From assembly GCA_021798235.1 (NCBI GenBank), contig JAJZMO010000108.1, positions 1-8,418 of the forward strand: DNA of 8,418 nt, given 5' to 3'. Shown here one piece after another: positions 4,958-8,418 of the stretch; within the stretch, counting starts at the first letter, position 1, and each line of letters opens with the position of its first letter. The stretch is from Acidobacteriota bacterium. GTDB lineage: Bacteria > Acidobacteriota > Terriglobia > Terriglobales > Acidobacteriaceae. Under the pieces are notes generated by a model. The model saw only the letters and a program-made list of their open reading frames with translations. It searched no databases and was not told the origin of the DNA. Position numbers and translations under genes: made by a program.

Positions 4958-6592
4958 TTACGCCTGAGCCGCTGCGCTGGAGGGCTGGTTGCGTCTGCGC
5001 AGACGCGTCAGGAGTTGCTGGGGTAATGCAGAGCCAGTGACAGCCAGCAGGCCCCAACAAAGCGCAAACCAGACGATGCTGCCCATGACCAATTGCAGCA
5101 GATCGCCACGAAAGCCGAGGATGTGGGGCAAGGTGCGCAGCAGCAACACAACTGCCGCACCCGCGACGCTGGAGGCGACAAAGGCACGCGCCAGTTCGGC
5201 AAATTCCAACTCGCGCACACGTACCAGCCCGCGCATATGGAGCAATAAAGCCAGTGCCAACGTCTGTGCGGTGATGCCAAGGTCCGAGGCCAAGGCCAAG
5301 CCCACACCTCCCCAGCGATGAAAGAAAAATCCGTAGAGCGGAACGGAGGCGGCAGCGATCAGCGTGCTGGCGGTCATGGGCGTCAGGGTGTTGCCCGCAG
5401 CGTAGAAGGCGCGGGCGTAAATCGCCTGCGCCGACCAAAGTGCAAGCGAGAGTGCAAAGATAGCAAAGTAGAGCGCCGTGGTCTGCACGTCTGCCGCACG
5501 GAAAGAACCACCACGCAACACCAGATCGATCGCCGGGCGGGCCAGGGCGACCATCCACGCCGAGAGCAGAAAGGCGAAGGCGAAGATGCGCGTGATGGAG
5601 CGATTCACGCTCAGGGAGAACTCGCGCAGCAGGCCTTTGCCAGCCAGCGAGGCGAAAAAGGGCAGCGAGGCCGCGCCCGCCGCCTGGCCGAGCATCGCCA
5701 TGGGCATGCTGAAGAGGCGCTTGGCGTAGCTGAGGCGCGCGATTTCTCCTCGAGCATGCGATGCGAAATAAGAGAGTATCCAAGTGTCCGCAGTGACCAA
5801 CGAGACGCCGATCATCAACGGAATCGACAGGCGCAGCCACTCGCGCAGTGCTGGGTGCGACCAGCGGGGCAAAAAATGCAGGCGCAGCCCGGTGCGGTAC
5901 GCCCCCAACGCGTTCAACAGAAACCATCCGATCGACGCGCCAGCCAGCGCGCCCAACGCCAGCGAGGAGACGCCGAAGCGGTGCGCCAGCAGTACGGCTC
6001 CTGCGATGATGCCGATGTTATACAGCAGCGGCGCCAGCGCCTGATATGTGAACTGCTTGTGCACCATTTGCACGGCGGCCAGCACTCCCCCGGCAAAAAA
6101 GAAGAGCTGCGCGGGCAGCAGGATGCGCGTCATATGCGTACACAGCGCGGACGTGGGTGCATCAAAGCCCGGAAAAAAAATGCGCGTATAGTGCGGAGCG
6201 AAAAACTCCGCCAGCAGCACTGCGGCGGCCAGCACAAAGAGCACCGTGCTCAGAATGACGGAGACCGCGTCATCAGCCTCGGCCTTCTTGCCCTGCTCGC
6301 GGTAGTGGCTGAGCAGCGTGATGATGGAGATGGAGGCCACACCACCGACGAGAAAATAGGTGATCATCTCCGGCAACTGAAAGGCCGCGCGGTAGGCATC
6401 CGTCTGCGCGCCAGCGCCAAAGTAGAAGGCGATGATTTTTTCCCGCACCAGGCCGATGACGCGCGATAAAAACGTGGAGGCCATCAACAACAGCGCAGCA
6501 GAAAAAGCCGTGTGCCGGTGCGAGCCGCGCAGCCACGCCAGCCTGCGCGGCGCAGGCGGCTTCGGCGCGTCTGTTGGAGAATTGGCGTGCAT
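4958..6592 (-). CDS. murJ: MurJ/MviN-type lipid II flippase
   Basis: This is an integral membrane protein of the MOP superfamily that flips lipid II, the peptidoglycan precursor, across the inner membrane. It has 544 residues against 511 in E. coli, the difference being mainly a polar N-terminal extension of about 26 residues. The signature SRVIGLVREKIIAFYFGAG (43-61) carries R44 and R50, equivalent to the essential R18 and R24 of E. coli MurJ. D65 matches D39, and R292 in SYAKRLF matches R270. About 14 hydrophobic segments follow one another to near residue 525, and the tail is basic (RLRRRNQ). At the position of E. coli R52 there is T78, and E57 is replaced by G83 (LPEMITYFLVGG). There is no strong Shine-Dalgarno. 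A minus-strand TACAAT (6604-6609) just upstream could give a very short leader. It follows the FmdE-like gene by 51 bp and precedes the DUF5522 gene by 10 bp. The family call is firm; the substrate is inferred. Confidence 0.95.
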   Translation of the reverse strand: MHANSPTDAPKPPAPRRLAWLRGSHRHTAFSAALLLMASTFLSRVIGLVREKIIAFYFGAGAQTDAYRAAFQLPEMITYFLVGGVASISIITLLSHYREQGKKAEADDAVSVILSTVLFVLAAAVLLAEFFAPHYTRIFFPGFDAPTSALCTHMTRILLPAQLFFFAGGVLAAVQMVHKQFTYQALAPLLYNIGIIAGAVLLAHRFGVSSLALGALAGASIGWFLLNALGAYRTGLRLHFLPRWSHPALREWLRLSIPLMIGVSLVTADTWILSYFASHARGEIARLSYAKRLFSMPMAMLGQAAGAASLPFFASLAGKGLLREFSLSVNRSITRIFAFAFLLSAWMVALARPAIDLVLRGGSFRAADVQTTALYFAIFALSLALWSAQAIYARAFYAAGNTLTPMTASTLIAAASVPLYGFFFHRWGGVGLALASDLGITAQTLALALLLHMRGLVRVRELEFAELARAFVASSVAGAAVVLLLRTLPHILGFRGDLLQLVMGSIVWFALCWGLLAVTGSALPQQLLTRLRRRNQPSSAAAQA

Positions 6593-6643
6593 CCGTAGGC
6601 ATGATTGTAGCGGCTCATGCGGGCGTTGTGTTCAGCTTTAGCC

Positions 6644-7285
6644 TCAGCACTTGCAATCTCCCGATGGCATGGGCGCGGATTCCGGGGCCGCATCCTCTGT
6701 CAGTGGTTGATAGTAGCGCGCGGCTGGGTCTGCGCAGCCATGGCAAAGAGTTTGCCCATCGCGCAGCACAAAGCGGTCATAGTTGATGCCTTCTCCACAA
6801 TCGGCGCAGGCAATGCGCGCGGATTTGTAGCCGGGAAACTCGCGCGCATCCAGCGGCACGCGCACCCATTGCTCCGCAAATAAAATTTCGTCGAGCAACT
6901 CCCGATAGGCGAGCATCTGCTGCTGATTTTTATTTTCAATTTCAGGATGCAGTGCGCGCGCGGCCTCTTTGCTGGACTCTCTGGCGACGATGCGAATGGC
7001 GCGGCCCGTGGCCAGGTCGATGAAGGTTGCCGCCATCTTGCCCCAGTCGCGGAACTTGAGCGCGCGCTTGCCCAGACGGCACCCCGTCACCACGGCAATG
7101 GCGTCGGTGGCGCATCGGTCAATCTCCACAAAAGTGACCAGCCGTTTGCGGTCGGCTCCGCGTGGGTCGCTGATGCCCAGCCGTTCGCAACCGCGCAGGG
7201 CCATGCGCACGCCCAGCACTTGCCCGGCGCACAGGTGGCCGTGGGCGATTTCCGCCTGCCGCAAGAGTTCGTCCAAGCTCTCCAT
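6644..7285 (-). CDS. FmdE-like protein with C-terminal zinc ribbon
   Basis: This 213-residue protein resembles subunit E of the tungsten/molybdenum formylmethanofuran dehydrogenase. The N-terminal FmdE-type domain (about 1-105) has HGHLCAGQVLGVRMAL (15-30), with H15, H17 and C19 as the family's metal site. It also has VEIDRCATDAIAVVTGC (53-69) with C58 and C69, then LGKRALKFRDWGKMA (71-85). A helical linker (about 105-140) leads to a DksA/TraR-like ribbon, C160-X2-C163 and C181-X2-C184. The protein ends in D210-C-K-C213, adding two more cysteines. No formylmethanofuran dehydrogenase catalytic subunit is nearby. Stand-alone FmdE proteins occur in many non-methanogens and have been linked to molybdopterin enzymes, without a settled function. 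The ATG at 7285 has only a weak GAAG upstream. The gene is first in a probable operon with murJ and DUF5522, and is divergent from the protease gene (135 bp apart). Confidence 0.85.
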   Translation of the reverse strand: MESLDELLRQAEIAHGHLCAGQVLGVRMALRGCERLGISDPRGADRKRLVTFVEIDRCATDAIAVVTGCRLGKRALKFRDWGKMAATFIDLATGRAIRIVARESSKEAARALHPEIENKNQQQMLAYRELLDEILFAEQWVRVPLDAREFPGYKSARIACADCGEGINYDRFVLRDGQTLCHGCADPAARYYQPLTEDAAPESAPMPSGDCKC

Positions 7286-7346
7286 CTTCGTTGAGTATGC
7301 ACCAAATCTTCGCCATAACCAACCAGGTTCTGAGGAAAGTGGTATG

Positions 7347-7374
7347 TTGATTTTCTATTTTTTTGTGGTAAATT
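7347..7374 (+). promoter_or_regulatory. Candidate promoter for the aspartic protease gene
   Basis: TTGATT (7347-7352), a 16-bp T-rich spacer and TAAATT (7369-7374) each match the sigma70 hexamers at 4/6. Transcription would begin near 7381, leaving a leader of about 40 nt. This is the most AT-rich spot of the divergent intergenic region (7286-7420), which must also hold the control region of the FmdE-like gene. Confidence 0.45.
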
Positions 7375-7405
7375 GAAACCAATTTGCGTTAGGATCATAG
7401 CAACC

Positions 7406-7412
7406 AAGGAGG
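7406..7412 (+). promoter_or_regulatory. Strong Shine-Dalgarno deciding the protease start
   Basis: AAGGAGG is followed by 8 nt and ATG at 7421. The frame is open to an earlier ATG at 7373, but that one overlaps the candidate -10 box and has no ribosome binding site, so 7421 is preferred. Confidence 0.85.
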
Positions 7413-7420
7413 AAGCCGCC

Positions 7421-8413
7421 ATGATCGGTGGAGCGCTTCTGATTCTTTCTTCGGTATTGATGCAACCGAACCTGCCCAGTGCGGGGCAGGGCCTTGTCCC
7501 ACAGGCTCTGATTCCCGGTTCGGTTACCGTCCCCTTTACCAGCGACCGGCAACACCTATTCGTCACTTTGACCGTGAATGGGACGCCCGGGATGCAGTTT
7601 TTGCTGGACTCGGGAACCACGACCAACATTCTGGATCTGCATACCTCCCAAGCGTTGGGATTGAAGCCCGAAGGAATTCAACGGGAAAAAGATATTGGCT
7701 TGGGTGGAGGCATGGTGGCGGTGGCCGAGGACAAAGATGTCGCCGTTACGATGGATCAGCTTCCGGTCGCGCATATCTTGGCGTTGGTAGACCTTCACGA
7801 TTTGCAATTGGCCTATCACCACAGAATCGACGGAATCCTGGGCTTTCCCTTGCTGCAGCAGTATGTGGTTGTGCTGGATTTTCAAAAGCAGATGCTGACG
7901 CTGCTGCCAGCCAAGGGCTACCGCTACCACGGGGATGGGAGTGTGGTGAGCCTGGCGCGCAAAAAGCATTCCGTAGAAATCCCAATCACTTTATCCACGG
8001 ACACGCGCACCCGGATGCCTGCCATTGTGGATGTGGATACGGGCAGTGATGTATCGCTGATGCTGTTTCAGGCCTTTGCGCAGAAGAAAAATCTTCAAGA
8101 AATGTTTGTCAGCTCGGACGGACTATGGGCCTACGGGCTGGGAGGATATTTCCCAGTGAAGATTGGGCGGATGCCAGCGATTTCCATGGGCCGCATGCAG
8201 ACGGGCGATCTAACCGTCTTTCTGTTGCAAAGCACGCCGAACGTTTTGAAAAAGAAGACGGCGAACGGAGTGGTCGGCCTGGCGTACCTAAACAATTTTG
8301 GCAAAGTGATCTTCGATGTGCCCTCTGGGCAAATCATTTTCGAGGTGAAAGATCAAGATTCGGCAATGGCGACCCAGTCGGAGCCAAAGCGGCAAAGTAT
8401 GTTGTTGCGATAA
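7421..8413 (+). CDS. Exported two-lobed aspartic protease (pepsin/retropepsin-like)
   Basis: This 330-residue protein has two retropepsin-like lobes in one chain. Lobe one has LLDSGTTTN (61-69, catalytic D63) and the matching hydrophobic-Gly element DGILGFPLL (137-145). Lobe two has VDVDTGSDVS (203-212, catalytic D206) and NGVVGLAYL (282-290). Both D-S/T-G triads are intact, so each lobe can supply one catalytic aspartate, as in pepsin. Each lobe also ends in the repeated pattern of a hydrophobic strand, Asp and a turn (VLDF 151-154, IFDV 297-300), as expected for duplicated lobes. The N-terminus (1-22) is hydrophobic with a small-residue stretch near 20-24 and reads like a signal peptide, although without a basic N-region. 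Export to the periplasm or beyond is therefore likely but not certain. The C-terminal 20 residues are polar. It is transcribed divergently from the FmdE-like gene. The substrate is unknown. Confidence 0.88.
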   Translation: MIGGALLILSSVLMQPNLPSAGQGLVPQALIPGSVTVPFTSDRQHLFVTLTVNGTPGMQFLLDSGTTTNILDLHTSQALGLKPEGIQREKDIGLGGGMVAVAEDKDVAVTMDQLPVAHILALVDLHDLQLAYHHRIDGILGFPLLQQYVVVLDFQKQMLTLLPAKGYRYHGDGSVVSLARKKHSVEIPITLSTDTRTRMPAIVDVDTGSDVSLMLFQAFAQKKNLQEMFVSSDGLWAYGLGGYFPVKIGRMPAISMGRMQTGDLTVFLLQSTPNVLKKKTANGVVGLAYLNNFGKVIFDVPSGQIIFEVKDQDSAMATQSEPKRQSMLLR

Positions 8414-8418
8414 AGCGC

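Noticed and set aside
4761..5927. 388-codon minus-strand frame overlapping the end of murJ
   Set aside because: It is in another frame of the same strand as MurJ and the DUF5522 gene, with no domain and a Cys/Arg/His-rich shadow composition.
5318..6469. 383-codon plus-strand open frame opposite murJ
   Set aside because: It is antisense to a well-supported MurJ gene. The translation is dominated by Arg, Gln and Gly, typical of a GC-rich shadow frame.

Overview
The window looks like chromosomal DNA of a GC-rich Gram-negative bacterium, most likely an acidobacterium (Acidobacteriaceae/Terriglobia). This lineage call is an inference. It rests on the style of the RND pump N-terminus, a small CX4C/CX2C zinc protein, an FmdE-like protein and a DUF5522 protein beside murJ. 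No rRNA gene or lineage-defining marker is present.

Layout, left to right. (1) 1-2990 carries three minus-strand genes: the first 597 codons of an RND efflux permease running off the left edge, a 197-residue six-helix membrane protein of unknown function, and a 99-residue putative zinc-binding protein. (2) 2991-3678 holds no convincing gene. It contains a probable promoter for the zinc protein and an AT-rich pair of tandem palindromes. (3) 3679-4732 on the plus strand holds a MacB/LolD-type ABC ATPase without a visible permease, then tRNA-Gly(GCC) and tRNA-Cys(GCA), both with encoded CCA ends and sigma70-like promoter elements. (4) 4768-7285 on the minus strand is a probable operon, transcribed in the order FmdE-like protein, MurJ lipid II flippase, DUF5522 microprotein. 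The last gene's ribosome binding site overlaps the murJ stop codon. (5) 7421-8413 on the plus strand, divergent from that operon, encodes a probably exported, two-lobed pepsin/retropepsin-like aspartic protease with a strong Shine-Dalgarno and a plausible promoter.

The genes do not add up to one pathway. The window mixes envelope functions (efflux, lipid II flipping, an ABC ATPase, an exported protease) with small cysteine-rich proteins of unknown role. I see no CRISPR array, intact insertion sequence, phage module or recognisable defence system. The features most worth a second look are the FmdE-like/murJ/DUF5522 cluster, the MurJ cavity substitutions, the two-lobed protease, and the gene-poor interval with its tandem palindromes.
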